Of a stretch of 64,000 nucleotides of DNA, positions 1-13,300 are shown piece after piece. Under the pieces are notes generated by a model that worked only from the letters and a program-made list of their open reading frames with translations, was not told the origin of the DNA and ran no database searches. The position numbers were made by a program, and so were the translations under genes. Where the stretch lies: the NCBI GenBank assembly GCA_029207755.1, contig JARCOQ010000016.1, positions 14,653,307 to 14,717,306 of the forward strand, in the 5' to 3' direction. Numbering within the stretch: the stretch's first letter is position 1; each line of letters begins with the position of its first letter. Source of the DNA: Chamaea fasciata (lineage: Eukaryota > Chordata > Aves > Passeriformes > Sylviidae).

Positions 1-934
1 CAGTCAGGAACGATCCCCTGCTGTGCTGCTCTGTGCAACTGAGGCTCATCTGCACCTTGAGTGGTGGCTGCAGTTCGGCTCTTTCGGTATCAGTAGGTGC
101 AGAGGAGCAATGAAAACTTTGTAGAAGGGCACTAAAGGTGCTGGAGGGGTTTGAGTGGCTTCCCTGTAAGTAACAACAGAAGTAAAACCTTCTCTCTGTC
201 AAGGAAACTGAGCAGTGCCTGTTAGAAGCCTGCTGACACAAAGAAAGTGAAAGCAGGGTTTGCTTCTGTTCCGTGCTTGGGTAGAAAGTGAAACTAGGAG
301 CTGGCACACCCCAAACAAAGCAGCTTCGTGGTGAAGCTGTGGAACTCTGTCGTGAGATATTGCAAATATTAACTTTATATGGCTTCAGTTGGAGGTTGGA
401 GAAAGTCATGGAAGATAAATCTGAGGCTGGGTCGAATTTTTCCGACTCCATCTTTCTTGGGAAGCCTTTGTCATGGTGTGGTTGGGAGGCTGGGGGATGT
501 GCTCTGTGCCTGCCGTGGCATTTGGTCCCTGGGCGGAGGTGCTGCCCTGGCTGAGCTTTTTGGTGTGTCTGGGAACATCACCAGAAGTGTCACAGGCCAA
601 CAGAAAACCCTGCCATGTTCAGAGACGTGCCACACTTGTATCAAGGATACTCAGCCTTGTGGAGGGATAGAATTTTATAATGAATTCCTAAAATACACCC
701 CATGGCATTGTATTTCCTGAAATACCAGGAGTGCCCTGCCTGGTAAGGCCAGAAGGGTTGCGGGAGGCTAATTCCTGAGTGCAGAAATCACCAGTTCCTC
801 TCAGACAGATAACCTGCTGAATCACAGGATGTTCTGGGTTGGAAGGGATCCACAAGGATGATCAGAGTCAGCTCCTGGCTCTGCCCTGGGCAGCTGGGGG
901 TTCCTGCCCTGCCTGACACCGCTCTCTCCCCCAG
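1..934 (+). other. XPO6: XPO6 intron, right part
   Basis: This is intron upstream of the first visible XPO6 exon. Apart from a CR1 3' tip at 818-895 nothing is recognisable. No XPO6 coding segment preceding the GDLLSSLLQ stretch could be found here, so the previous exon is off the left edge. Confidence 0.7.
818..895 (-). mobile_element. CR1 LINE 3' tip remnant
   Basis: The stretch starting GAATCACAGGATG and running through GGGTTGGAAGGGATCC is the reverse complement of the CR1 3' end (ATTCTATGATTC-type tail preceded by CCCTTCCAACCC). Only the last ~75 bp survive, ending about 40 bp before an XPO6 exon. Confidence 0.6.
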
Positions 935-1388
935 GTGACCTCTTGAGTAGCCTCTTGCAGAGCCCCAGCACAGCCAAACTGCTGAACCAACCCATCCCCA
1001 TCCTGGACACCGACAGTGAATACATCTGCTCCCTGGCCCTGGAGTGCCTGGCACACCTCTTCAGCTGGATCCCTTTGTCCACGAGCATCACCCCGTCCCT
1101 GCTCACCACCATCTTCCACTTCGCGCGCTTCGGCTGCGACACGCGCGCCCGCAAGATGTCCTCGGTGAACGGCAGCAGCCACAACTCGGTGCTGGGGCAG
1201 GAGCGGGGCCGCCTGGGCGTGCTGGCCATGGCCTGCATCAACGAACTCATGTCCAAGAACTGCGTGCCTATGGAGTTCGAGGAGTACCTGCTCCGCATGT
1301 TCCAGCAGACTTTCTACCTCCTGCAGAAGATCACCAAGGAGAACAACGCGCACACGGTGAAGAGCCGGCTCGAGGAGCTGGATGAGAG
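935..1388 (+). CDS. XPO6: XPO6 exon (first visible, 454 bp)
   Basis: An acceptor CCCCCAG precedes the exon and a GTAGGA donor follows. The first two bases finish a Gly codon from the previous exon. It encodes NQPIPILDTDSEYICSLALE and the Cys/Arg-rich RFGCDTRARKMSS. It is the largest exon here and much richer in GC than the flanking introns. Confidence 0.96.
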
Positions 1389-4300
1389 GTAGGAGCGGCT
1401 CAGCTGCGGTGCCAGGGCCTCGTGTTTCCTCTGAAGGACTGTGGGGTTTATTTGGGGGGCTTGCATGGTGTGTCTGATGGTGTTTTTTTCAGAGTACTGA
1501 GCCAGGGCAGCTGGGCAGACAGGTAGGTGTGCCCAGGTAAGGGCTGGGTGCTGAGGGAGCTGCTGGCCCAGGTTTGTGCTCCTTGCTGTCCCTTCCCTCC
1601 CCTGTCCCCTCTGGTTGCTGTTTGAGTGCAGGGCTGAGGTGGCACCAGAGCTGAGCCTGTTGTCACGGAACACAGAAGAGGCTCCGTGAGGTAAAGGCAC
1701 TGCAGTGTCCCCTCTGTCCCCTCTGGTCAGTATCTGCCACTCTGCCCAAACCACGCGGAGTGGGGACACATCCTGCGAGTCGTGGCTTGGGAGAAAACAG
1801 CAGAAACTTCCCGCCCTTCACTGAGCCACGGCCATTTCTGATTCTTTTTAATTTTTGCTTTTTAAATTTATTTTGAAGCAGCACCAAACACAGCTTGGGG
1901 GGTTCTGCTCAGTGGTGAGTGGCTCCACTTCCAAGGCTTTCCACAAGCTTGGCTGGAGGCAGCAGGGAAGCAGCAGCACCTTGGGAAGCTGTGTATTCTT
2001 ATTTTCCAGGGTGTTACTGCCGCCTTTTGTTCCCCAGCACAGCTCCCTTCTCTTATGTCAGATATTCCTACTTGTAGGGGACAGAGTGAGACTCCTCCTG
2101 CTGTTGTGTTGAGTGGCTAAGCCTGGGTGTTGGCAGGGTGGTGACTTGGTGCTGCCTCTTGTCACAGGGCTGCTGACAGTGGCAGAGAGGTTGTAACTGT
2201 GTGAAAGTGCTGAGTATCTTACTACGGGTACACAAGGGTGGAAATAAATTTCCACTCAGGAGATAAAAGCATTCAGGAAAAAAGCTCTGGGTCCATTTGT
2301 AGAGAGGACTTGCTGCAGAATTCCCCTTTTCCATATCCCTAGATAAAGGTGTAACTGTGGTGTGGTAAATCCAGACTCACAGAGAATTCTACTGCTCGTT
2401 TTTTGCTAGCTCTGACTTGTGTCGCTCTCTGCCTAGAAATGAGACGTGTGGGAATGTGCCACCTTTGCCTGCAAGGCACAGAGAGCCAGGAGTTCCCCTC
2501 TGGATTTCAGAAAAGCTCTCCTGGAAATCCACAACCCCCTGTTCTAACTGTTCTTTCTTTTATGGACAGTATCAAACAGGAGGGTCTGGAGCTGTGCTGC
2601 CCTGGGCAGAGGTGGTGTTGCCATTCCATGACATTCCTCAGACCTGTTATCCACAGGGACTCTTGGTGTCTGGAGATGGGACACCCCCTTTATTCATTGC
2701 TAAGGTCTGAAATAGGGATGGAACCAAGATGTTCTGGAGACTGGAAAAGTCCAGCTGGCTTCTGGGGGAGTGGAGCTTTCTTTTGTCCTTGTCTTCTCTG
2801 TGTAAAAGGCCATGAGGATTTTCCTTTTGTCACTTAAAGGCACAGCTGTACTTTCTGTGTCCAAAATTAAAGGACTGAATTAAAGTGTCATCCTGGCTTG
2901 GAGCAACAAAATCCTGAATGAAAGGGGCACTGAAGAAACCTTCTTCAGTAGATGGGTGTGCTCAGAACTTGCAGGTTCCAGAGTCCTTCCTTGCCTTCCT
3001 CTTGTGCTGCTGGTTCTTTTTGTTCTGTTAAAAATCAGTCTGAACACTTTGGAACCGCCAGACTAATCCAGGAAAGAGTAAGTTCAAATTGCCTTTTGCT
3101 TCATTTGTGTAAGGATTCAGGCAATGGCTCAGTGGTTGGAGAAGGGGGCTGGGGGCCAAGGAAGAATTTCACTGGTCTCAGGTAAGAGCCTATTTAGAAA
3201 ATAAAAAGATGGAGATGTTTGAGGCTGGACTTCTTTTTTTATTATTTTTTTTCCCCTGGCTTTGATTTGGAAGTGTTTGATCTGTGCTCTGGTGTGCTCA
3301 CTGATGTCCTGTCAAGTAGGCAGTGGCAAATAAAGAAGGAACTTCATCTTTTTTTTGTGTATTCAAAGCAGTGTGTGGTTTTGAAGGCTCACAGCTAACT
3401 CCAGTGCTGTAGCTCTGTCAGCTGGCAGTGCTGCTGCCCGTGAGGGAGCTCCTGTTAGAAAGAGTGGGGATTCCCAAAAGCACACCCAAATCCCCAGAGT
3501 TTGCAACAGTGCGGAGCAGGCAGTAGAGTAAAACCAGGCTGCTCATGCCTGTCTGAAACTGTGCTGAGCCCAACTTTTTATTTAAAATACAAACTTTAGG
3601 TAGTTTCATGCATTTCAGAGCTCTGGGCACGAGGGAAGGCTGGAATTGCCTGTGTGTGATGTGTGTGTGGTGCTGCCATCCCTCCTGTGGCTGATGGAGT
3701 GTTTAACTCTTGCTGCACAGATGGATCTGGGGATGATTTTTAACCTCTTGCTATGCAGGGTGTGTTTGTGTTCCCCAGTAAAAGCTCACCCCACTGGGGG
3801 CTTTGCCACTTTTCCCTCAAGAACTCTTCATGCTGCACTGGGGTTGTGCTCTTGCTGCAGTCTCTGAAGATTTGGTGGCAGACTCCTTTTGGAAACTACA
3901 CTTTGTACATTCCCTGAGGAGCCCCGTGCTTTGGAGGAAGATTTCTCTTTCTTTTCCTAACTCAGTCCCAAGCCTGGGCTTAGAAACTCTTGGATGGTTG
4001 ATCACTGCAGGAGGAATTTTCCTTTCCAGCTCTCCCTGACTCTCCCACTCCCTCCTGTAAATGTAACCCCTCTGTTGCTGATTCCTGCATTAACTTCTTG
4101 CTTCCAGCTGAATTCCTCAGGGCTACAGTTCATTTCACTAATCCTGTCTTTGTCAGTACAATGACCTTTGCTATCAAATTCTTTCTCCAGGGTGGTGGGG
4201 GTTGTGTTCATTTGCAGGCCTGGTTGAACTCGATATTTATCTGAATATTAAAGTTCCTTTTGACTAGATTGTCTTTTCTGCTGTTTCAGGTGTTAATGGA

Positions 4301-7300
4301 GTGAAGGGTTGCCCATCCTGTAGGTAATTGTTGCAGGGCTTTATATTTTAATCGTTCTGCTGCTGGTTAATTGTAACTTTGCTTTAAATGAGAAGATTTT
4401 GAGTGGCTTTTATCGCTATTTCAATGAAATTGCTTTCCCTTGGGGTGCCTTTCCTGTCTTTTCTCAGTGCTTTCTCCTTTCCCTTGTAGCTACATTGAGA
4501 AGTTCACAGATTTCCTCCGTCTCTTTGTGAGCGTCCACCTCCGAAGGATCGAATCCTACTCCCAGTTCCCCGTGGTTGAATTCCTGGCCCTGTTGTTCAA
4601 ATACACTTTCCATCAGGTACAGCCCCTCATCCTCGTTTTTCCCAGTCTATTCTGTTGTCCAGCTTGTTTGCCCCAGTCAAGCCAAAAAAAGAGCATTTAA
4701 CTGATTTTACTGGCACTTCCCAGTGCTACTGGGGACTTGGAAATGGCTTAATGTGCTCTTGGACTTAGCTGGAGACAGAGGTCACAGGTGGTTACCCTGC
4801 AACAACAACTTGTCTGATGTTTAACTTTGCTTCTGCTTTAGTTTCTAGTCCTTGGAATGGACAATGGGTGGAAAAGTCTCTCCAGCTTGCTTGGTTTGTG
4901 TTTGGGGATGCTGTTCTTTGTCCTCAGTCTGTGGCTTTCTTGTAGCTTTTGGTGTTTGTGTTAAAAACCTCCAAGCCCTGTGGCTTACTGTAGAAACTGT
5001 CAGTGCAGCTCAGCCCCATTTACACAGGAATATTGACAAAGAAAAACAGCTTTATAATATCACAGAATCATGGGATGGTTTGGGGCAGAAGGGACATTTA
5101 AAACCCATCCAGTGCCACCCCTGCCATGGGCACCTTCCACTATCCCAGGCTGCTCCAAGCCCTGTCCAACCTGGCCTTGGACACTCCAGGGATCCAGAGG
5201 CAGCCACAGCTTCTCTGGGCACCCTGTGCCAGGGCCTCCCGTCCCTCCCAGGGAGCAGTTCCTTCCCAATATCCCATCCATCCCTGCCCTCTGGCAGGGG
5301 GAAGCCATTCCCTGTGTCCTGTCCCTCCATGCCTTGTCCCCAATCCCTCTCCAGCTCTCCTGGAGCCCCTTTAGGCACTGGAATACTGGAAGCTGGTGTA
5401 GCTTCCATGAGATGGGTTAATGCTGAGACCAGCCTTGTAATTCCTGGCTTCCTGCCCTTGTACAAAAGCTCTTGCTCATCTTTTGACAGCTCTGAATCTC
5501 TCCATTGACATCCTGGAACTGTTTCAGTAAAGCAAGAAGCTCTCCCCATGGACTGAAGTGGATGTTAATTCCTGTTTTCATTGTGTGAAATTCATCTTGC
5601 CATAGCTTGTGGTACTCATTGGGAATTTTGGTGTCTTTCAGCCTACACATGAAGGTTACTTCTCTTGCTTGGACATCTGGACACTCTTCTTGGACTATCT
5701 GACCAGCAAAATCAAAAGTCGCCTGGCAGACAAAGAAGCAGTGCTCAACAGGTGAGGGCTGGGGAGCTGCCAGGGTGGGACAGCCTGGGATCATGGAATG
5801 GCTTGGGATGGAGGGACCTTAGAACTCATCTCATCCCACCCCTGCCATGGGCAGGGACACCTTCCACTGTCCCAGGCTGCTCCAACCCCCAATGTCCAAC
5901 CTGGCCTTGGACACTTCCAGTGATCCAGGGGCAACCACAGCTTCTCTGGGCATCCTCCCCACCCTCCCAGGGAAGAATTTTTTCCTACAGCAGCAAAGAG
6001 ACTTTGTGGTCACCATGGAAGAGCTGTGAGAAATAAGATACTGCTTGCTGCAGCCTCCTGTGTGGTTGAGTACTTTCTTTTTCTAAAATCGTGAAGTATA
6101 AAAAGCGTAAACCTCAGTGTTTCACAGTCATTCACAAGAATTCAGGCTGAGCAGGTTTGGGTAGACAAACTGTCACTTACATATGTTGTGTGTGAACCTT
6201 GCAGGCAGAGGAAGGAAGCTTTGTAGTCTAAAATAGAACTGGAATACATTTTGGGACAAATTAGAGGAGGAAACTACAACACAAATTGCTTACTTAGTGT
6301 TCACACAGCTCATGCAACTAATTAATGAATTAGGAAACAAATTTCATTTAATTAGGATTTTAAATTTCCTCTTTAAATAGAGGATGTGTTTCTGAGAAAT
6401 ATAGATGAGACTGGAAGTCAGTAGTTGCGCTTGCTTACTACTGTGTGTATTAGTTACAGCATCTTCCTTGGCAGATGCTGACCCTGAAAGGGGTGGGTTT
6501 TGTTTGAGAAGAGTCTCTTTGCTGCCACTTTAAAAATCTGATGAATATCCTGGTGAGTTGTTTGGGTTTTTGAAGTTTAAAAGCACCATGGTTTGTGCCA
6601 TGTTTAGTTCTGCTAAGTGCAGAAGGAAGATTCTTTCCCTTAAGCCCCCTGAACAGCAGCAGTCGGTTTTTAAAAGCCAGCCTGGCATCATAACCACAAG
6701 GGAAAGTGGAACTACTGTAGAGCAGACAGCTCCTCCTTTCACATGGGAACCGTGGGGTTTGAATTTCTCAAGAAGTCGATTTTTGGGTTGGAACTTCAAG
6801 ATTTGCTCCTGTACCTGCCTAACGTGTGTGTTGTGTTGGGGTCACTCAGCTTGTGGAGAAAATTGTCACAGAAAGCTGTCTCTAGGTCTGTGACACTACA
6901 AAATTATAAATAAGGCTCCTGAGTGGTTGGGGCTGTGCTCTTTGTCCTCTGTGTCTGTCCTCTGTGACACCTTTGACATCTCCACATCCCTGAACCGTGG
7001 GAACTCTTGAGCTGGGCAGTCTGGGAGTGGTTACAGCACAGGGGCACAGAGGACATTTCCTGTTCTGTGGTTCAGAGACTTTGCATTTTGTACACAGTGC
7101 CACTTCGACCGCTGGAGAAGTTGCCAAATGCAAGGTTACGCCACCTTGCCCAGAGCTTGCAGCTGCCTGGCTGGTGGCACAGCTGACTGTCACATCTGAC
7201 ACTTGCCTTGCATCATGCCCTGTGTCTGGTACTCTTTTTTAAGGCCTGTTTTTCCAACCTGATTTTCCCTAGGAAAAAAAACGGGTTTTTTTTAATGAGA

Positions 7301-10300
7301 CCTCAGCTGTTTTGAGAAGGCTTTTCAAAGAAAAATCAGACTAACCCTGCTTGAAATCCCTGAAGTTTGGTATTGTGGCACCAGGAGTGACTGTGGCTCT
7401 GCTGAGTTTGCAGCTTAGCATTATTTCTGTTGGCTTTCTGGTGTGCTCCGTACCAGCTCTCTGGCTCCCAGAGGTGCAGGGATATCTCAGTGATGTGCCT
7501 TCAGTGTTACAGTGTGAGCAGGAGAGGGGCTGCCTTTGTTTCAGGGGAGAAGGGCCTGAATTTCAGTGTGGGGAAGGAGATAGCAGCACAGAGAGGCTCA
7601 AGGTCCCACCTCTGTTCCTCATTCAGTGCCCAGAGCAGAGCAGCAGAGGCTGCTGAGGACAGCCCAGGCTATGAGAGGCTCTGGGTGCCTCCCGTTTGTG
7701 GACACCTGGTGATGTTCCTGGCAAGCTGCTCCTGCTTTTCCTGTTTTGAACTCTGGAGCTGTTCCTATTGCTGACAATCCTCCCTTTCCCTTCCAGAGGG
7801 ATATGCGGTATTGCCAAGGCTGTTTCCTTACAGGTACCTTGTGACCTGAACTGAGCCGATGCCTTGAATCCCAGGAGCTGCTTGGTGTAACTGTTCTGGT
7901 TTAGATTCCCTTTGCTGGAATGGTTTTATCCACATCTTTGTGTGTCTCCCTGGTGGCTGCAGGTACGAAGATGCCTTGGTTCTGCTGCTGACAGAGGTGT
8001 TGAACCGGATCCAGTTCAGGTATAACCAGGCGCAGCTGGAGGAGCTGGATGACGAGGCCCTGGATGATGATGTAAGGAGCACAGCTGGGCAGGACAGGGC
8101 CACATGTGAACCCTTGCACTGCTGACTCCTGGAGGGGCTTTTCCAGACCTTGGACTTGGGAGTGTGGGCTAAACAGCTGCTTCTCCCCTCGCTTCTGTGT
8201 GGGGTTTGAGCTGTGAAACAGCTTCGGATGCTTTCACAAAAAGTCACACTGAAGATGGAACCTTTGGGTTTAACCTGGTTCTTATTGGGGAAATAATTTA
8301 GATCCTTACATTCTCATTGTCAGAGGTATCAGATGTCCATGTCTGGACACCTTTGGAATTTGAAGTCTTTAATTAGTTTGGAATTAATTTGCTGGTCACT
8401 TGGGAATTTAAATGCTAAAATATCTCTGAAGCAAAAGCTTGAAGCTGTGTATTGTTGGTGCCTGTGTTTAAGCTTATTTCTCCTAAGTTAGTAAAGATAA
8501 AAATCATCTTGAAGCTGATAAATGTTGAAGTGGAGTAGGTGGCCAAAATGGGTGGGGCCAGAGCCCTGGAAGGGCAGGTCAGCTGTCACAAGAGGGTAGG
8601 TGAAGGAGCAGAGGGAATTTCATCATGAATGGGATCAGACAGATTTTTAAATTCTGGGGTGTTGAGGACTGGTGACACCTCAGCTTCTGAGCTTGCTAGC
8701 AGCACCATTTCATAAGCAAAATAAATTATTTTCTCAATTCATTTGACACTTGTGTCATCTGGATAATTAGCTGTCATACCCCTGCAAAGACCATATTGGT
8801 GTTTGAATGCCTTTCCATGGTGATAATAATGTCACAAATAAGGGTATAAATTATCTTGAGCAGTCCTGATGAGGATGGCCTTACACTTCTGAAACAGCGT
8901 GGCAAATGATGATACTTGCAAGACTTTAAGCTTTTGATATAAAACGTGGAAAGGGCTTTAGTTCATTATTTAAAGACAAAATTAAATCAGAACATGGTGC
9001 TATTGATTCTGTTGTTTATGTTCCTGTGTGTGTTTCTTGTTCCATTTTTACCTTCTCATATTAATGGCAGGTTTGGGCTGTGATGGTAACAGGCAACTTC
9101 TTTCTCAATCACCTGTGTAGCTGAGCGTGGAAAGAGTCTTTTACTGTTAAAATAATTGTTTTACTCACCTATCAACTTATTGCCACTCTTTCTTCTCTCT
9201 TCTCCTGCACTGTCCCCTGGTTTTATCAATTCTGTGTGAAAACAGAACGAATTCTATATGAAAATAAGTCCAAGTGGGTTGTGCATGTTGCATTTCTCTA
9301 AGGTGCTGCTTTGGGTCTGTTTTGGGCGGTTCCTCCCTCCTGTCCCTCCCTTCCCAGTGTCCCAAAAGCTCTGTGTTCCCCTGGGAAGGGCTGTGCTCAC
9401 CCCAGTGTCCCTTTTGTCTGCAGCAGCAAACGGAGTGGCAGCGGTACTTGCGCCAGAGCTTGGAAGTGGTGGCCAAAGTCATGGAGCTCCTGCCAACTCA
9501 CGCCTTCTCCACACTCGTAAGTCCTTCCCAGGCCCAGAGTGCCACGTGGAATAAGCACCAACTGCTGTGGATTTTTTTTTTTTTAATAGAAACTCAGTGC
9601 CAAAAAAAAGTAGGGAAATCTTGGGTTGTTGCAAAACTTGGCAAGGGAGGGTTAGAAATTGAAGAGAAAAAATTATTTCTTTGGCTTTGTTGCATTTCTT
9701 GGTGTTTCAAAGAGAGTGCTTCAGTGTCTAAGTCCAGCTTGGTGGACACTCTTTAGAAATTCCCACCTCTCAAAGTGTAAACATTTGGCAGCAGTTCCTC
9801 TCTGCTGTTTATCTTGGCCTTTATTTTGGAGGCAGGGCTGTGAATTGGGCAGATAAGTGTCATTATTAGGGCTTTAAAGAGAGTGGAATCTTTATTATAA
9901 TTAAAGGCTAGATAAAAATGCTGGCAAGAGGCCTTGGACTATTGGGAAGCAGATCTGATCTGGATAAGTGCTTCTCTTCAGCTGCTGTCACTGCCTTTGG
10001 TGGTGTAAAACTTGTCTGGGTTTGTAGCATCATAACAATTTTGAGGAAGAGATCTTGAGGCTGGAAGTGTGGCCCAGAATTCAGAGCAGTCCAGGTGGGG
10101 TTTTGCTGGGTGAGGAGAAAGGGAAACAACAGCAGTGAGATCTCAGCAAGTGCATTAATCCTGCTGGGAACACTGCACACCTCGACCTCTGAACTGTATT
10201 CCCAAGAAGCAGAGAAAACTGGGCTGCTGCAGAGACAGAAGATGCCTGACCTGAAGTGCCTTTGCAGTTGCTATTTTTTTGAAGCAGGGGATGGCTGTCA

Positions 10301-13300
10301 GTAGAAGGAGGGAACAAAAGCAGAGGCTGCTGTGCAGCTTTGCCGTGCAGAGGAGCAGAGCGGGTGTTTCAGGGAGCAGATGGATCAGATGGAGCAGAGC
10401 ATGTGGCTTCCTTGGAGTAACATGTTCACATGAGGAAGGCTCTGTGGTTTTGTAAACGCCCCTCGGGCACTTATGCAAAGACACTCCACTGTTAATTAAG
10501 CACAGCATGGCTAGGGAGTGTTTTCCTGAGCCCTGCATTGTTCCCAGTTCTTGTGGAGTCAAGCAGTTCCCAGTGCTTTTCCCAGTGGCTGCAGGGTGCA
10601 GTGGTTAGTTTAGGAGTTCCAGCAGTGGCAAATAATTAAAGCAGTGGACAGCAGCTGCCATTACTCCATCCTATGCTGGGCAAGGAAAGGCTGCAGCTCC
10701 TTCTGCTGATGGGCAAGAGAACTTCCATAAAGCCAACCACCAGTTTCAACCATTTTTTTCCCCAGCAGAAATTAAACAGAGCTCTGCCAGGCTGAAAGGG
10801 TTGAAAAATATTTTCCAGCTGAATTACGAGCAGGGCCTGGCATGTTTGCTGTCACTGCTGAGTGATGGAGCTGGGCTGACACTCTGCTCCCACACCAGGG
10901 TGCATGAGGACTGTGATGTTTATTCCTCTGGCTGTTTCCCCATGGAATTTCAGCTGCTGCAGCCTACAGCTTGCTGGCAGAGTGCCGCTGCACTGCTTCC
11001 CTTCTGTACCCTGGTGGAGGCACCGAACTCAACTTTCTGGTTGCATTATGTTTTGGGAGGTTTTTAAGTATCACCTTTTGAGGTGATTCTTCCAGGTGAG
11101 GTGGGTGAGCACAGACTCACTTCACACTGCACTTCAGACTCTGCCGCTCCTCTGCTCCTTGGCCTGGGTTCTACCTCCAGCTGTGTATTCCTGGTGCTGT
11201 GCCCTCACTTCCACTGTCAGACCATTATCTTGTCAGCCTGATTGCTGGGGTTAGAGGCAAAGGAGAGGTGCCACAGGGCAGTGCCTTCAAGGGAGTGATC
11301 TCTGTTTTCCTGACAGCTGTCAGGACCTGGGAAGTTGTGGGATGCAGCGTCAGCCCTGAGTCCATCCTGCCCTTCCTCCAAATGTCTGTCTGAAGGCACT
11401 GGGGAGAAATGAGAGAACTCTGCTCTGGCAGAGCAATCAGTAATAGGGTGTTACTGTCTGCCAAGCCTCAGGATCACAATCAGTTCTTCTTTCTTTCAGT
11501 TTCCTGTTCTGCAGGATAACCTGGAAGTATATCTGGGGCTCCAGCAGTTCGTGGTCACTTCAGGAACAGGTAATAACCACCCTCTAACACTGTGCTCCTC
11601 CCTCTTTCATCACTGCCAAACCACTCTCGACCTGCTTTGGTGTTGTTTTTTCTATATTCAGTGATCCAAACCTTTGTGGTGTCTCATGGCTCAGTAGTTA
11701 AACTCCATCAGCAGACAGAAGTCTCATAATGTGATTTATTCTTATTGGCTTGTTCTGGTATTTGAAATGAAGATACCAGAGGTGTTCAGAGCAGGTGTGC
11801 AGCACCAAATACTACAGCTCCTTCCTGAGAAACAAGGGAAGCAGCAGTAGTGAGATCTGCCTGAGGGGAGGTTGTAGCTTAAGGTGATATTGAAATTTCC
11901 TGCTTTGACCAGGAGAGGAATCTGTCACATCTCCAATACTGCTGGACATGGCAGAATGGTGACTGTTGTATAGCCAGTTCCAGAAAAAGTATTCCCAGTT
12001 CTAGGATCATTTCAGCCCAAGGATAAGCAGTGTGTGTAGGGTTTAGTGCCGTGGCACCAGCCTGTGTTAGAAGCTGTCTTGGGGGCTAGATCAGCAGCAG
12101 CAGCTCAGGTGCAGCTCTGGATTGAGCTCAGAATCCCAGAATAGGTTTGGAAGGGACCAGAGTGAGCCTCTGATCCACCTTCCCTGCTCATCCCAGAGCA
12201 AAGGATCCTGTGTTTGTATTAATGGCACAAAATGGAGAGGTTTTTGCTGAAAGCTTGATCGGAGATTAAATACAGTCAGTGGAAATAAAATCTGATTTTC
12301 TTCAAAAGGTGGTGTTGCAGAACATATTTGCTTTTTTAGTAGAAGCTCTGGAATGTTTGAGCCCAGGTGTCCACACCTGAGCAGCAGGAGGATTGTGTGT
12401 GGCTGGAAAATCTCCTTAGCAGATTGTTTCTTGTACCTGAGAAATACGGAAGCGCACAGCACACCTCACATCAGAAGTGAAGTCACAAATTCTCTGTCCC
12501 AAATCTGCCGCTGGGATCACTGGAACTGTAGCCAGCAGAGGGAGTGTGAAAAACCATCTTCTCCAGGTGGAAAACCACCTTCTCCAGAGCTGAGAATGCT
12601 CCTGATGGCAGCACAAAACAGAAAGGCTCCTGTTTGTGTAGGAATTAACACCATAGAGAAAGAAATAAAGGTGTAAAAGGCTGAAATAGTCGTTGACATC
12701 TTTATCAGCCTCTGAAGTGTTGTCAGAAGAACTGAGCTTCCTTTCCAAGCTCCAGTGCTGCAGTGCCTTGGCCAGTGCTGCCATCTGACCTGTGACCCAG
12801 TACCGAGCTCATTTCAGAAGAATGCTTGTCATGTAATTGGAATAAACTTTGCATTTCCTGTCACTTTGTCCCCAGGTTTCCCATCCCCAAGAGCTGCAGG
12901 GATTAACCACAGAGTTGTGGGTTTTTTCCCTTGGGTGAGCAGGGATTTCCAGCTCTGGGGGCAGCTCTTGGAGAAAGGCTGATGAGTGGCAGTGTTGCTG
13001 ATGGGCTATGGTGTCCCTGCAGGTCACAGGCTGAACATCACAGCAGAGAACGACTGCAGGAGGCTGCACTGCTCCCTGAGGGACCTGAGCTCGCTGCTGC
13101 AGGCCGTGGGCCGCCTGGCCGAGTACTTCACCGGAGACGTGTTCGCCGCCAGGTTCAACGACGCCCTCACCGTGGTGGAGAGGTGGGTACAGCCACTGCC
13201 ACCCCTGCGGGCACAGTGACAAACAGGGCTTCCTTCTGCCTCCCCGTGGCAGGAGGGGATTGGGGTATGAGGGATTTGGTGGCCGGAATGTTGTAAAGCC

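Noticed and set aside
288..554. Frame reading EAVELCREILQILTLYGFSW, which looks protein-like
   Set aside because: It does not match the XPO6 N-terminal sequence, has no convincing acceptor or donor, and runs into low-quality composition; treated as intron.
8861..8950. Possible C/D box snoRNA in an XPO6 intron (TGATGA boxes at 8869 and 8908)
   Set aside because: No final CTGA box at the right distance and no terminal stem.
12127..12165. CR1 tail remnant
   Set aside because: Only AGAATCCCAGAATAGGTTTGG resembles the tail; too short and diverged to list as an element.
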